This document shows, piece after piece, positions 37,811 to 47,695 of a stretch of 64,000 nt of DNA (position 1 is the stretch's first letter; each line of letters begins with the position of its first letter). Source of the stretch: Pseudomonas asuensis. GTDB taxonomy: Bacteria > Pseudomonadota > Gammaproteobacteria > Pseudomonadales > Pseudomonadaceae. A model generated the notes under the pieces. The model saw only the letters and a program-made list of their open reading frames with translations. It was not told the origin of the DNA and searched no databases. The stretch is from contig NZ_BMNW01000002.1 of NCBI RefSeq assembly GCF_014646755.1, positions 244,025-308,024 of the forward strand, in the 5' to 3' direction. Both the position numbers and the translations under genes were made by a program.

Positions 37811-38623
37811 ATGTTTATGAAATACCTGTTCATCCTTGGCGCACGAGACCCGGAAATGATGCTGATCGAGACACTGGTGCTCAGGACGCGGCACCGGCTG
37901 GCCTATGCGCTGGCGGATGAGCGCCGGGTCTATGCCGGCAATGCCTACAAGGCAGACCGCACCTCCGTACGCCAGGGCGAACCCCATGGCCCCATCGTCT
38001 GGGTGGAATGTGGCCTTGCGGATCTCTCACAGCCGCGCGATATCGTGGTTGACCATCATCATGAAGGCGATCCGGGCTATGACATGCCGCCGGTACGTTA
38101 TTGGGAAGGCTCCTCCCTGGGGCAGGTCTGCCGGCTGCTTGAGATCGAGTCGACGCCAGAGCTGCAACTGGCGGCTGCAGCCGATCATTGCCTGAGTGCA
38201 GCTTATCAAGGTCTGTGCCCCGACATTGATCCGGCTGACCTGCGTGAGTGGCGTATCGCATCCCGCTCAAACTGGCAGAAGGTCAACCCTGATCACTTAC
38301 GGCTCACGATTGAACGCGCCATTGAGCAGGTCCAGGCACTCAAGCCTATCTTTATTGGCGGGCATGAATTCTTTGACGCCATGGACCATGACATTCCCGA
38401 ACTCTCTGAGGCGTCTGCGATTCTAGGGCGTCCCGTCATGTACAGTATGCCCGAGCCTCGCAGCGGTCGTATTAAAGTGGGCGCCTTGAACGGCTCTCCA
38501 GACATGCTGAAGGCGTGGATGGATTGCGCGCGTAAGGTACTGGGGCTGGAGGACGTCTATGGCAACCCTATTCGCGGTTATGCCGGTGGGTATTTGCGTG
38601 GAGATATTTTGCAGCATGCATGA
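37811..38623 (+). CDS. Uncharacterised protein, possible DHH-type phosphoesterase relative
   Basis: A ~270-residue soluble protein that I do not recognise as a named family. Its central motif RDIVVDHHHEGDPGYD, followed by YWEGSSLGQVCRLL, resembles the third motif of DHH phosphoesterases (DHH plus a helix starting with a small-residue run). Other acidic/histidine clusters are IFIGGHEFFDAMDHDIPEL and ALADERRVYAGN near the N-terminus. The C-terminus ends with GNPIRGYAGGYLRGDILQ. DHH enzymes cleave polyphosphate, oligonucleotides or cyclic dinucleotides; the first DHH motifs are not clear here, so the assignment is weak. The start is set at 37811, where no strong ribosome binding site exists. Confidence 0.55.
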   Translation: MFMKYLFILGARDPEMMLIETLVLRTRHRLAYALADERRVYAGNAYKADRTSVRQGEPHGPIVWVECGLADLSQPRDIVVDHHHEGDPGYDMPPVRYWEGSSLGQVCRLLEIESTPELQLAAAADHCLSAAYQGLCPDIDPADLREWRIASRSNWQKVNPDHLRLTIERAIEQVQALKPIFIGGHEFFDAMDHDIPELSEASAILGRPVMYSMPEPRSGRIKVGALNGSPDMLKAWMDCARKVLGLEDVYGNPIRGYAGGYLRGDILQHA

Positions 38624-38725
38624 GGCATAGATCCCAACGCAGCGGTTTTTCACCCACGCATGCAGTCGCTACCGCAGATGAACGGTCCCATGACATACAC
38701 GTTCTTAACGCCAAGACCTTAACGC

Positions 38726-41389
38726 ATGCCTACCCCGCGAACCACGTCAGAACCTGCAGCTCCCCCTTCGACACCTACCGGCTTTGTCCGTGTCCGAGGC
38801 GCGCGTGAGCACAATCTCAAGAATATCGATGTCGACATTCCTCGCGACAGTCTGGTCGTCTTTACCGGCGTTTCCGGCTCCGGTAAATCGTCCCTCGCCT
38901 TTGGAACACTCTACGCCGAGGCGCAGCGCCGTTACTTCGAGTCAGTAGCGCCCTATGCGCGTCGCCTGATCGATCAGGTAGGCGTGCCGGATGTCGATTC
39001 CATTGAAGGGTTGCCACCTGCCGTGGCGCTTCAACAACAACGCGGCACCCCCAGCGCACGCTCCTCGGTAGGCAGTGTGACGACTCTGTCCAGCCTGATC
39101 CGCATGCTGTATTCACGCGTCGGCACCTACCCGCCCGATCAGCCGATGCTCTACGCGGAAGACTTTTCACCCAATACACCCCAGGGCGCCTGTCCTCAAT
39201 GTCACGGGCTCGGACGAGTCTATGAAGTAACCGAGCAGTCAATGGTGCCAGACGATTCGCTGACCATTCGCGAACGGGCCATTGCCGCCTGGCCTACCGC
39301 TTGGCAGGGGCAGAACCTACGGGACATCCTGGTAACCCTGGGCTACGACGTAGACACGCCGTGGCGCGACCTCCCACAAAAGGACCGTGACTGGATTCTC
39401 TTCACCGAAGAGCAGCCAACGGTTCCGGTCTATGCAGGCCTCACCCCAGAGCAGACCCGGGAAGCGCTAAAACACAAGCGCGAGCCCAGCTATATGGGCA
39501 CGTTTACCGGGGCTCGCCGCTATGTGCTGCATACTTTTACCCACTCTCAGAGCGCGTTGATGAAAAGGCGCGTCTCCCAATACATGGTGGGCAACCTGTG
39601 CCCGCTTTGTGAAGGCAAGCGCCTGAAGCGCGAGGCCTTAACCGTTACCTTTGCCGGATACGATATTGGCGAGCTGGCCCGCATGCCATTGCAGACCCTG
39701 GTCGATGTACTCAAGCCTGTTGCAGCGGATACGCTGGTACCTGAGCCATCCGCCACGGATAAACCCTTTACGAAGGAAGAGTCACGACGAGCCTTTGAGG
39801 CCCGCGCCAGCCAGGGTGGAGCCTCTCATGAAGCCACGCCGGATGTGCGCCGCACGCCTACGCTCTCGGAAGAGAAACGCATTGCAGCCCAACGTATCGC
39901 TCAGGATTTGCTGGAGCGCCTGACCACGCTGACCGAATTGGGGCTTGGATACCTTTCTCTGGAGCGCAGCACCCCAACGCTTTCTTCCGGTGAACTACAG
40001 CGTCTACGCCTTGCCACTCAGCTGAACTCCCAGCTCTTTGGGGTGATCTATGTGCTCGACGAACCCTCGGCAGGTCTGCATCCCGCCGATGGCGAAGCGC
40101 TGTTTACCGCACTGGATCAACTCAAGGCGGCCGGTAATTCCCTGTTCGTGGTCGAGCATGATCTGGAGACCATGCGCCGCGCGGACTGGCTGGTGGATGT
40201 AGGCCCCGCGGCCGGTGAGCATGGCGGAACGGTGCTGTACAGCGGCCCGCCTGCCGGGCTTGTCCATGTCGAAGCATCACAGACCCGACACTACCTCTTT
40301 GCCTCCTCACCCCCTTCTGCACCATCAGGCCGCCCCCATCGCACGCCCATGCATTGGCTGCGTTTGGCCGGTGTTACGCGTAATAACCTCAAGGACCTCA
40401 ACGTTGCATTTCCGCTAGGCTGCTTTACCGCTGTTACCGGCATTTCAGGCTCTGGCAAATCGACACTGGTCAGCCAGGCGCTGCTGGAGCTGGTCAGCGA
40501 ACAGTTGGGACGGCCTCTGGCTGAACGTGACGAAGACGAGTCACTTCTCGACGAGGAAGCCCCTCAGCCACTCTCGGGCCAGATCGTTGAGGGCATGGAG
40601 CATATCCGCCGTCTGGTCCAGGTGGATCAAAAGCCGATTGGCCGTACACCCCGCTCCAACCTTGCCACGTATACGGGCCTTTTTGATGGCATACGCAGGC
40701 TTTTTGCTGCCACACCTGAAGCCCGCAAACGACGGTATGACGCTGGCCGCTTTTCATTCAACGTTGCCAAGGGACGCTGCCCGACGTGTGAAGGCGAAGG
40801 CTTCGTCAGTGTAGAACTGCTATTTATGCCAAGCGTCTATGCGCCCTGCCCGACGTGCCACGGAGCTCGCTATAACGCCGAGACGCTTGAAATCACTTGG
40901 CGCGACAAGACCATTGCTGAAGTGCTCAACCTGACAGTGGACGATGCCTGTACGTTTTTTGCCGACGAAGCCGCGGTGCTTCGCCCATTGCACGTTTTGC
41001 GAGATATTGGACTTGGGTATCTCCGCCTGGGCCAGCCAGCCACAGAGCTGTCCGGCGGTGAGGCCCAGCGCATCAAGTTGGCCACCGAACTACAACGCGC
41101 TCAACGTGGCGCCACGCTGTATGTACTCGACGAGCCGACGACAGGTTTGCACCCTACCGACATTGATCGCCTGGTGCGCCAGCTCAACGGCTTGGTAGAG
41201 GCTGGTAATACGGTTGTCGTGGTAGAGCATGACATGCGCGTTGTGGCTCAAAGTGACTGGGTGATCGACATTGGGCCGGGAGCCGGCGATCAGGGCGGGC
41301 ACATTGTGGCCAGTGGTACACCCGAGAACGTGGCTCAAGAGGCCAATAGCAAGACCGCACCATACCTACAAACAGTACTCGAGAGCTGA
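38726..41389 (+). CDS. uvrA: UvrA-family ABC ATPase (UvrA2-like)
   Basis: An 887-residue tandem ABC ATPase of the UvrA family. Walker A motifs are at 48-56 (GVSGSGKSS) and ~572-580 (GISGSGKST), with ABC signatures [12 protein letters not shown] and [12 protein letters not shown]. Zinc modules are [14 protein letters not shown] and CPTCEGEGF...CPTCHGARY. It is shorter than canonical UvrA (~940 residues), and the sequence diverges in the region of the UvrB-binding and insertion domains. This is the pattern of accessory UvrA2 proteins linked to DNA-damaging compounds or antibiotic tolerance, so it is probably not the housekeeping excinuclease subunit. Upstream ribosome binding signals are weak. 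A low-complexity Pro/Thr-rich N-terminus precedes the ATPase core. Confidence 0.87.
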   Translation: MPTPRTTSEPAAPPSTPTGFVRVRGAREHNLKNIDVDIPRDSLVVFTGVSGSGKSSLAFGTLYAEAQRRYFESVAPYARRLIDQVGVPDVDSIEGLPPAVALQQQRGTPSARSSVGSVTTLSSLIRMLYSRVGTYPPDQPMLYAEDFSPNTPQGACPQCHGLGRVYEVTEQSMVPDDSLTIRERAIAAWPTAWQGQNLRDILVTLGYDVDTPWRDLPQKDRDWILFTEEQPTVPVYAGLTPEQTREALKHKREPSYMGTFTGARRYVLHTFTHSQSALMKRRVSQYMVGNLCPLCEGKRLKREALTVTFAGYDIGELARMPLQTLVDVLKPVAADTLVPEPSATDKPFTKEESRRAFEARASQGGASHEATPDVRRTPTLSEEKRIAAQRIAQDLLERLTTLTELGLGYLSLERSTPTLSSGELQRLRLATQLNSQLFGVIYVLDEPSAGLHPADGEALFTALDQLKAAGNSLFVVEHDLETMRRADWLVDVGPAAGEHGGTVLYSGPPAGLVHVEASQTRHYLFASSPPSAPSGRPHRTPMHWLRLAGVTRNNLKDLNVAFPLGCFTAVTGISGSGKSTLVSQALLELVSEQLGRPLAERDEDESLLDEEAPQPLSGQIVEGMEHIRRLVQVDQKPIGRTPRSNLATYTGLFDGIRRLFAATPEARKRRYDAGRFSFNVAKGRCPTCEGEGFVSVELLFMPSVYAPCPTCHGARYNAETLEITWRDKTIAEVLNLTVDDACTFFADEAAVLRPLHVLRDIGLGYLRLGQPATELSGGEAQRIKLATELQRAQRGATLYVLDEPTTGLHPTDIDRLVRQLNGLVEAGNTVVVVEHDMRVVAQSDWVIDIGPGAGDQGGHIVASGTPENVAQEANSKTAPYLQTVLES

Positions 41390-41472
41390 CAGCGTTCGCA
41401 CGCCAAGCGGCGTCTGGGAACAACAGGCCCGCTTGGCTGACAAACAGGAGCAGCTCTTTTGAAGGAATCAAA

Positions 41473-42294
41473 ATGCCTCACGCAATCAACAAAGACACCA
41501 AGGTCTGCATGTCCCTGGCGGGGCGCCCTGGCAATACCGGTACACGCTTTCATAATCACCTGTATGAGGCTCTGGGCCTGAACTATCTCTACAAGGCCTT
41601 TACCACGACTGATCTTCCGGCCGCCATTGGTGGTATCCGTGCACTCGGTATTCGTGGCTGTGCCATCTCCATGCCGTTCAAGGAAGACTGCATCAAGCAC
41701 CTCGACGGGCTTGATCCTTCCGCCGCCGTTATTGATTCGGTTAATACCATCGTGAACGATGACGGTACGCTGACCGGCTATAACACCGACTTTCTGGCCG
41801 TCGCCTCACTGCTTGAAACGCATAAGGTCTCGCCAGACCTGAGCCTTGCGCTGCGCGGCAGCGGTGGTATGGCAAAAGCAGTCGCCTTTGCGCTGCGCGA
41901 AGCAGGCTTCAAAAACGGTACCATTGTGGCACGTAATCCCACTGCCGGCCGAGCCCTGGCTGACGCCTGCGGCTACACCTGGGTCGATTCACTGACCGAT
42001 CAACGACCTGAATTGATCATTAATGTCACGCCCATTGGCATGGCAGGAGGCCCCGAAGCTCAGGACCTGTCGTTTGCTGACGAGGTGATCCAGCAAGCTA
42101 AGGTAGTGTTTGATGTCGTGGCCATGCCTTCTGAAACCCCACTCATCAAGCGCGCCCGCGAGTTGGGCAAGCCTGTCATTACCGGAGCAGAAGTCGTTGC
42201 GCTTCAGGCACTGGAGCAGTTCGTGCTTTACACAGGCATTCGACCTGAACCTGAACAGGTCGAAGCGGCCGCCGCGTACTCGCGCGCGCAATAA
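41473..42294 (+). CDS. Shikimate dehydrogenase-like protein (SdhL/HI0607 type)
   Basis: A 273-residue AroE-superfamily oxidoreductase. The N-terminal substrate domain contains KVCMSLAGRPGNTGTRFHNHLYEALGLNYLYKAF, RGCAISMPFKE (shikimate-binding lysine loop) and the NTDF motif in GYNTDFLAV. The NADP domain has a GSGGMAKAVAFAL glycine motif. The opening SLAGRPGNTGTRFHN differs from true AroE and fits the SdhL/HI0607-type subgroup, whose physiological substrate is unclear. GAAGGA precedes the ATG. It lies 83 bp after the UvrA-like gene, on the same strand, and ends at a terminator. Confidence 0.85.
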   Translation: MPHAINKDTKVCMSLAGRPGNTGTRFHNHLYEALGLNYLYKAFTTTDLPAAIGGIRALGIRGCAISMPFKEDCIKHLDGLDPSAAVIDSVNTIVNDDGTLTGYNTDFLAVASLLETHKVSPDLSLALRGSGGMAKAVAFALREAGFKNGTIVARNPTAGRALADACGYTWVDSLTDQRPELIINVTPIGMAGGPEAQDLSFADEVIQQAKVVFDVVAMPSETPLIKRARELGKPVITGAEVVALQALEQFVLYTGIRPEPEQVEAAAAYSRAQ

Positions 42295-42305
42295 ATGATA
42301 AATCG

Positions 42306-42335
42306 CAGGGCTTTCTTCCATTACCGAAAGCCCTG
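42306..42335 (+). terminator. Rho-independent-like terminator after sdhL-type gene
   Basis: A perfect 10-bp stem (CAGGGCTTTC / GAAAGCCCTG) with a 10-base loop, followed by TTAGC. Confidence 0.7.
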
Positions 42336-42840
42336 TTAGCAGCCTTACACACTGTGGCTCGAAGCGGCCCACTGCCTCGCCTCTCCTACAAAAACCGGCA
42401 CTCGCACGCGCAAGCCTAATGCATCCCTGAATCACTTACTGTCGTAGCGGACCACGGCTTCGCGCCTGAGTAACAACTAAACCGGTTTAAGCTTTTCCAG
42501 CATTAAGCCTTACCTATTATTCAATACATAGCTAACAATCGAATTCTGCTCATTAAAATCATTAAATATCAAAAATTAATAAATTAAATTCAAAAATTTT
42601 AATACAAACAAACATATCATTTTAATATTAAAAAAATACTAACTCCCTAGCGACAAACTCACCTTGCAATATATAAATTCCTTTCTTTAATAAACCTTAC
42701 CTCACCACATAAAGAGACTGTCATATCAATGAAATTTATACTTTAAAGCATTCGGGAATGCATGCTTTCTCGCTGGCCGTTCAGACTGAATTTGCACTTG
42801 TTTTATGCGTATTAATTGGTTTTTACGAAGAGAAAAGCAC
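42336..42840. other. AT-rich intergenic island upstream of GH5 gene
   Basis: About 500 bp without a gene. From ~42520 to 42720 the sequence is almost entirely A and T with long A-runs and T-runs, unlike anything else in the window. No DnaA boxes were seen, so an origin is unlikely. It resembles H-NS/MvaT-bound promoter DNA of acquired genes. Confidence 0.6.
42478..42489. promoter_or_regulatory. LacI-type palindromic operator candidate
   Basis: TAAACCGGTTTA is a perfect 12-bp palindrome with the central CpG typical of LacI/GalR-family operators. It lies ~350 bp before the GH5 start. No LacI gene is in the window. Confidence 0.35.
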
Positions 42841-43911
42841 ATGGTCATATCAAATATTTTTTCTATCTTGAGAAAGGCGTCCAAGCTTCAGTTAGCAATA
42901 ATATTGGTTGGAGCGTTAGGTTTTTTTAATAACCATGCAAAAGCTCAAAGTGCAGGATTCGAGCTTTTAGGGCTAAACATGTCAGGGGCCGGTTTTGCAC
43001 CGCAAGTGTTACCTGGTGTTAATGAAAAGAACTATGTGTTTCCCTTAGAAAACTATTTTAAATACTGGAGTGGTCAAGGAATAAAGCTGATTCGCTTCCC
43101 TATCATTTGGGAACGACTTCAACCCACCCTTGGAGGGCCTCTTGACCAAGGGTACATCGCCTTGGTTGATAGAACCTTTGGTTATGCTCAAAAATACAAC
43201 ATGAAGATTATTTTAGATCTTCATAACTATGCGCGTTACCGAGGGCAAATCATTGGAACTTCTGCTGTTCCTTACACCCGCTATAAAGAAATAATGACAC
43301 ATATTGCAAAAAAGTGGAGCAGTCAACCGGCGCTGTATGCTTATGACATTATGAATGAGCCCAACGGAGCGCTGGCCTATTGGCCAACTGCTGCTCAATA
43401 TGGGATTGACGGCGTACGGGTTATTGATAGAACAAGGCCCATTATTGTTGAAGGAAACGGCTGGGCCAGCGCAACCCGATGGCCAGAATGGAACGATTCC
43501 TTACTTAACCTGAAAGACCCCGCTAATAATATTGTCTATTCGGCCCATTCCTATTTTGATGAAAACGCAGGTGGAAACTACCAGGCGGTAGACGTCGGAA
43601 AACTGGACCCAATGTATGGGGTGGAGCGAGTAAGACCGTTTGTAGAATGGCTCAAGAAACATGGCAAGCGAGGCTACATTGGGGAATTTGGGGTGCCCGA
43701 TAATGACCCGCGCTGGCTGACCATGATGGACAATATGCTCGCTTATCTAAAGCAGAACTGCATTCCAGCCACTTACTGGGCAGCAGGGCCAGGCTGGGGC
43801 AATTACTTTATGTCTGTGGAGCCTGTTGGCGGTAAGGAAAGACCGCAATGGGCAACGCTGAAGAAGTACATCAACAACACAAGCTGTTCAACGTTTGGTC
43901 CGCCTAAATAG
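42841..43911 (+). CDS. Secreted glycoside hydrolase family 5 (cellulase-like)
   Basis: A 356-residue secreted GH5 enzyme, probably an endo-beta-glucanase or mannanase. The signal peptide has a hydrophobic core IILVGALGFF and cleavage after AKA (residue 35). The (beta/alpha)8 barrel shows IKLIRFPIIWERL, the acid/base E173 in DIMNEPNG, and the nucleophile E282 in GYIGEFGV. The start at 42841 follows GAAGAGA; an upstream ATG lacks such a site. The gene is visibly richer in A and T than its neighbours and sits behind an AT-rich island, suggesting horizontal acquisition. It ends before a strong hairpin. Cello-oligosaccharides released could feed the beta-glucosidase at the left end. Confidence 0.87.
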   Translation: MVISNIFSILRKASKLQLAIILVGALGFFNNHAKAQSAGFELLGLNMSGAGFAPQVLPGVNEKNYVFPLENYFKYWSGQGIKLIRFPIIWERLQPTLGGPLDQGYIALVDRTFGYAQKYNMKIILDLHNYARYRGQIIGTSAVPYTRYKEIMTHIAKKWSSQPALYAYDIMNEPNGALAYWPTAAQYGIDGVRVIDRTRPIIVEGNGWASATRWPEWNDSLLNLKDPANNIVYSAHSYFDENAGGNYQAVDVGKLDPMYGVERVRPFVEWLKKHGKRGYIGEFGVPDNDPRWLTMMDNMLAYLKQNCIPATYWAAGPGWGNYFMSVEPVGGKERPQWATLKKYINNTSCSTFGPPK

Positions 43912-43966
43912 CGCTGCGAAATGAAAGCTTGTTGCCTATGCCTGCGTGCGTCCGGCCAAGATAGAA

Positions 43967-43995
43967 GAGGCTTTTGCAAACGTTGTAAAAGCCTC
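43967..43995. terminator. Bidirectional hairpin between GH5 and porin genes
   Basis: A perfect 9-bp stem (GAGGCTTTT / AAAAGCCTC). The A/T-rich stem base allows termination from either side of this convergent pair. Confidence 0.7.
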
Positions 43996-44039
43996 CAAGG
44001 GCAGTAGAGCTCACCGATCACGCAGTAGACACCAGATAC

Positions 44040-45266
44040 CTATAGGAGCGAAAGCGGATAATTGATGATCAACCTGTTTTCATCCATATTCCTGCCATAA
44101 CTGCTCCGGTAGGTTGCATTTCGCCAGCGTATCGACAACCCTTTCAAGCCCTGCTGAACGACATACGTCACGTCTATATCACGTTCCCACTCATGGCCTC
44201 CTCCCACTTTATCCAGATGCGAGCCGTGGATATAACTCGTGAATAAACTGAGTCCCGGCAGACCCATCGGGGCAAAATCATAGCCATAGCGCACCTGCCA
44301 GCTCCGCTCACCTGCGGTGCCAAAGTCATGGTATTGCACGTAATTCGGCAGGTACGGATTGTTGATATAAGGAAAGCCGCTTGAGCCTTCCAGATGTTGA
44401 TAAACCGCCGTAAAGCTATGGCCTTTCACACTGTACGTTACGGATCCGCTGTATACATCGTTCTCTATTTCTCCCACCCGCGCCGCACCTGTGTCACGGC
44501 TGAAAAAGGTCCGCAGATCGGCCTCTACGGTTCCTTCGCCCCATTTCTGGCGGTGAGTAAGCCCCAGAAAATGCTGCCGGTAGACATCCTGTAATTCGCC
44601 GTAGTAATAGCTGGCCGTCAGTGCTGGCGTGACAGTGTAACTGCCACCCCCATAACGGAAATAATCACCCTCACCTGTCGCACGGAAGCGACCCTCCTTG
44701 GTGGCTATCGTGATTTTTTGCAGATCGGTCGAGTCAGGGGTGGTGGTACGGTCGAACTGAGCAACGTTGAGCGAAAGCCCTGTGATTTCATTCGAGCTGA
44801 TCTGCGTTCCCTGGTAAAACTGAGGAAACATTCGGCTACCGTTGAACTGAAGGACCGGAACCTTTGGCAAGGCAATTCCCTGACGCAGCACCGTCTTGGA
44901 ATACTTGATTTTGGCCGCTATACCGCCCTTTGAATATTCCTCTGCCGCTTCTCCCGAGTTGGTCTTGGGCAGCAGGCCACTCCCTGTACGATCGGGACTG
45001 GAATCAAGCTTGAGTCCCCAAAAGCCCATCGCATCGAGGCCCAGACCTACCGTCCCCTCGGTAAATCCGGACTCGTACTGCAGCAAAAGCCCTTGAGCCC
45101 ACTCAGCCCGCTTCGAAACACCAGCATCTTCCCGAAAGTCGCCGTTGTAGTAGAAGTTGCGGATATCGAGGCGGGCCTTGCTATCGCCTATAAAACCAGC
45201 AGCCCATAACGGTAAAGAGCAAAGCATGCCTAAGAGAAATACGGCATGGCGCAGGATATGAATCAT
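44040..45266 (-). CDS. OprD-family outer membrane porin
   Basis: A 408-residue beta-barrel porin with signal peptide (ILRHAVFLLGMLCSLPLWAAG, cleavage after WAA). The OprD signature is present at the mature N-terminus (FIGDSKARLDIRNFYYNGDFRE) and in WAQGLLLQYESGFTEGTVGLGLDAMGFWGLKLDS. The family ends in an aromatic/hydrophobic residue; here it ends YPLSLL. Start at 45266 with GGAG nine bases upstream. It is the last gene of a minus-strand run with the DctA-type carrier and PDC hydrolase, so it probably admits aromatic acids or tricarboxylates. P. putida has a porin (galP) in its gallate cluster, which this may correspond to. Confidence 0.85.
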   Translation of the reverse strand: MIHILRHAVFLLGMLCSLPLWAAGFIGDSKARLDIRNFYYNGDFREDAGVSKRAEWAQGLLLQYESGFTEGTVGLGLDAMGFWGLKLDSSPDRTGSGLLPKTNSGEAAEEYSKGGIAAKIKYSKTVLRQGIALPKVPVLQFNGSRMFPQFYQGTQISSNEITGLSLNVAQFDRTTTPDSTDLQKITIATKEGRFRATGEGDYFRYGGGSYTVTPALTASYYYGELQDVYRQHFLGLTHRQKWGEGTVEADLRTFFSRDTGAARVGEIENDVYSGSVTYSVKGHSFTAVYQHLEGSSGFPYINNPYLPNYVQYHDFGTAGERSWQVRYGYDFAPMGLPGLSLFTSYIHGSHLDKVGGGHEWERDIDVTYVVQQGLKGLSIRWRNATYRSSYGRNMDENRLIINYPLSLL

Positions 45267-45344
45267 TATTGTTTTCTCCAGGCGCAAGAGAGTACTGCCC
45301 GGCATAACCGGAAACCGGACAGAACGAAGATAAACGGCGGGGGT

Positions 45345-46661
45345 TTAGTGCTTGTGGTGGAGCTCCTGGGCCAGCTTGTCGCGGTCCAGTTCTTTCTCCC
45401 ATGAGGACACTACGAGCGTAGCTACGCCGTTGCCGACCAAGTTTGTCATTGCAAGGCCCGTCCCCATGAAGCGGTGAATACCCAGGATCAACACCATGCC
45501 GGCCACTGGCACCACCGGAATCACCATCAAGGTACTGGTCAACATTACAAAAGCCGCGCCCGACACACCACTGGCACCTTTGGAAGTTAGCATCGCCACG
45601 ATGACCAAGGTCAGCTGTTGGCTTAGGCTCAAATCGATGTTCAGGGCCTGTGCAATAAAGAGCACGGCCATGGTCAGGTAGATGTTGGTGCCGTCCAGGT
45701 TGAACGAATACCCCGTAGGTACAACTAACCCCACAACCGACTTGGAGCAACCCAGGCGCTCCATTTTTTCCATAATCTGCGGCAGTACCACCTCGGATGA
45801 GCTCGTGCCCAACACGACCAGCAACTCATCCTTGATATACGCTATAAAGCGCAGGATGCTGAAACCAGAGAGCCGTGCAACGCCTCCCAGCACCACGACA
45901 ATGAACAGAACGCAGAGCAGATAGAAGCTGCCGATCAGTTTAAACAGGGGTAGCAGTGAGGCGGCGCCATAAGTACCAACCGTAAATGCAATAGCGCCGA
46001 ACGCCCCAATGGCTGACAGCTTGGCAATGATATGCACAATGCGAAAGAACACACTCGACAAGCCTTCTATCATATCGTAGACCGGCTTGCCCTTCTCACC
46101 CATGGCCGACAGCGCACATCCAAAGAACACCGAAACCAGAAGAATGCACAGTACATTTCCTTCTGCAAATGCCTGGAAAAAGGTGGTAGGAATAATGCTC
46201 ATCAAAAAGTCGACCATGTGCAGGTGCTTGGCCTTTTCTGCAAAGCCTGTAACCGCCGAGGCATCCAGTGTGCTGGGGTCGATATTGAATCCACCACCGG
46301 GATTGAACAAATGTCCGCCAATTAAGCCAATGATCAGGGAGAGGGTTGAAATGACTTCAAAGTAAAGCAAGGCCTTACCGCCTACCCGCCCTACTTTCTT
46401 CAGGTCCTGCATGCCGGCAATACCGATGACCACGGTACAGAATACGACCGGCCCAATAATCATCTTGATGAGCTTGATAAAGGCATCACCGAGCGGCTTG
46501 AGATCCGCTGCAAAGTCTGGCCAAAAATGCCCGACGACTACGCCGAGCAGGATGCCTACCAGTACTTGAACATACATGGCGCGGTAAAACGGTTGCTTGG
46601 TCTTGACGGTGGTTTGGGTTGACGCACCTACGGGGGTGGTCGCCTGCGAGAGAGGATTCAT
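45345..46661 (-). CDS. DctA-type dicarboxylate/proton or sodium symporter
   Basis: A 438-residue member of the dicarboxylate/amino acid:cation symporter (SDF/DctA) family. The conserved core is visible: [21 protein letters not shown] (serine-rich hairpin), [26 protein letters not shown] and [19 protein letters not shown], plus [21 protein letters not shown] with the NxxGN substrate/cation site. The ATG at 46661 has GGAG six bases upstream and is preferred over a GTG four codons earlier. In this context (between PDC hydrolase and porin) it may carry a gallate-pathway intermediate or 4-carboxy diacid instead of succinate. Confidence 0.88.
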   Translation of the reverse strand: MNPLSQATTPVGASTQTTVKTKQPFYRAMYVQVLVGILLGVVVGHFWPDFAADLKPLGDAFIKLIKMIIGPVVFCTVVIGIAGMQDLKKVGRVGGKALLYFEVISTLSLIIGLIGGHLFNPGGGFNIDPSTLDASAVTGFAEKAKHLHMVDFLMSIIPTTFFQAFAEGNVLCILLVSVFFGCALSAMGEKGKPVYDMIEGLSSVFFRIVHIIAKLSAIGAFGAIAFTVGTYGAASLLPLFKLIGSFYLLCVLFIVVVLGGVARLSGFSILRFIAYIKDELLVVLGTSSSEVVLPQIMEKMERLGCSKSVVGLVVPTGYSFNLDGTNIYLTMAVLFIAQALNIDLSLSQQLTLVIVAMLTSKGASGVSGAAFVMLTSTLMVIPVVPVAGMVLILGIHRFMGTGLAMTNLVGNGVATLVVSSWEKELDRDKLAQELHHKH

Positions 46662-46682
46662 ATAGGACTCCACTACCAGTCA

Positions 46683-46698
46683 TTGTTGTTGGATTTGG
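46683..46698 (-). promoter_or_regulatory. CA-rich Hfq/Crc-type motif ahead of DctA-type gene
   Basis: The minus strand reads CCAAATCCAACAACAA about 20 bases before the start codon. Confidence 0.45.
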
Positions 46699-46716
46699 TG
46701 TGGCGAAGGCGCTCTA

Positions 46717-47580
46717 TCAGCGCCCATAAAGCGTCATGGGGTTATCTACCAGGAGTTTCTGGCGAAGCGCCGGGTCAGCGCAGAAGCGAAACATCAGGTC
46801 TACCAAACCGCCATCGTTGGGCATGTCACGGGTGATATTTGGATGCGGCCAGTCAGTCCCCCAGAGCACGCGATCAGGCGCATGTTCAATGAGCCGTTCG
46901 GCAAATGGAATGGCATCCTCGAAGGGTTTGCGTCCTGCTGAAACGCGCTCTGCACCACAGACCTTGACCCAGGCCAGCGGGTTTTCCATAAGCTCCAGCA
47001 GGGCTTTGAATGGTGCCTGATCAAGCCCCTCCTGAGCCTTGACGCGACCCATGTGGTCAATGATGAAAGGAACTCTGATACGCTCCAACCGATTGGCATA
47101 GGTGACGATATCCTGAGCATCCAAATGCAGTACCACATGCCAGCCCAGCGGTTCCAGACGCCCCAATACTTGATCAAATAGCTCCAGGTCGGGTGCACCA
47201 CCCAAGTGGGCTACAAAGTTGAAGCGTACGCCGCGAATGCCGCCGGCATCCATTTCGGCCAATTGCGCATCGCTTTCACGGCCGTTGACAATGGCCACAC
47301 CTCGATAGCGTCCTTCACTACGCGCGATAGCGTCAAGCATGGCCCGGTTATCGCTGCCATGGCAGCTCGCCTGTACGATCACAGCCCGGCTAATACCTAG
47401 AAAATCATGAAGATTACGTAAGGTTTCAAAGGGTGCATCCGGTGGCGTGTAGCTACGATCCGGAGCGTACGGGAATCGACTGGCTGGGCCAAACACATGG
47501 CAATGAGCGTCCCATGCACCTTCCGGCAGAGTATATTGCGGCTTGGTAGGCTGGGGATCAGGCGCTAGACAGCTTTTCAT
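46717..47580 (-). CDS. 2-pyrone-4,6-dicarboxylate hydrolase-like amidohydrolase
   Basis: A 287-residue amidohydrolase-2 family protein. The opening WDAHCHVFGPASRFPYAPDRSYTPPDAP, the GSDNRAMLDAIARSEGRYRGVA stretch, GIRGVRFNF, IDHMGRV and the terminal DRVLWGTDWPHPN match 2-pyrone-4,6-dicarboxylate (PDC) lactonases such as LigI. LigI hydrolyses PDC to 4-oxalomesaconate. PDC is a known side product of gallate and protocatechuate ring cleavage, so in this cluster the enzyme would return it to the GalD/GalB/GalC path. AGGAG sits six bases before the ATG at 47580. It shares a strand with the DctA-type gene, 55 bp apart. Confidence 0.88.
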   Translation of the reverse strand: MKSCLAPDPQPTKPQYTLPEGAWDAHCHVFGPASRFPYAPDRSYTPPDAPFETLRNLHDFLGISRAVIVQASCHGSDNRAMLDAIARSEGRYRGVAIVNGRESDAQLAEMDAGGIRGVRFNFVAHLGGAPDLELFDQVLGRLEPLGWHVVLHLDAQDIVTYANRLERIRVPFIIDHMGRVKAQEGLDQAPFKALLELMENPLAWVKVCGAERVSAGRKPFEDAIPFAERLIEHAPDRVLWGTDWPHPNITRDMPNDGGLVDLMFRFCADPALRQKLLVDNPMTLYGR

Positions 47581-47695
47581 CACGTCTCCTCGTTCATTGT
47601 GATTATTCGAAGGGGATACGTGGATGCTGACAACTATCTCTTGAGGCAACAACAAAGCCTAGGTTCTAGCAGCTATGCAGGATTTGCATAACAGG

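Noticed and set aside
42520..42720. AT-rich stretch as a replication origin
   Set aside because: No DnaA boxes, iterons or replication genes nearby; better explained as promoter DNA of an acquired gene.
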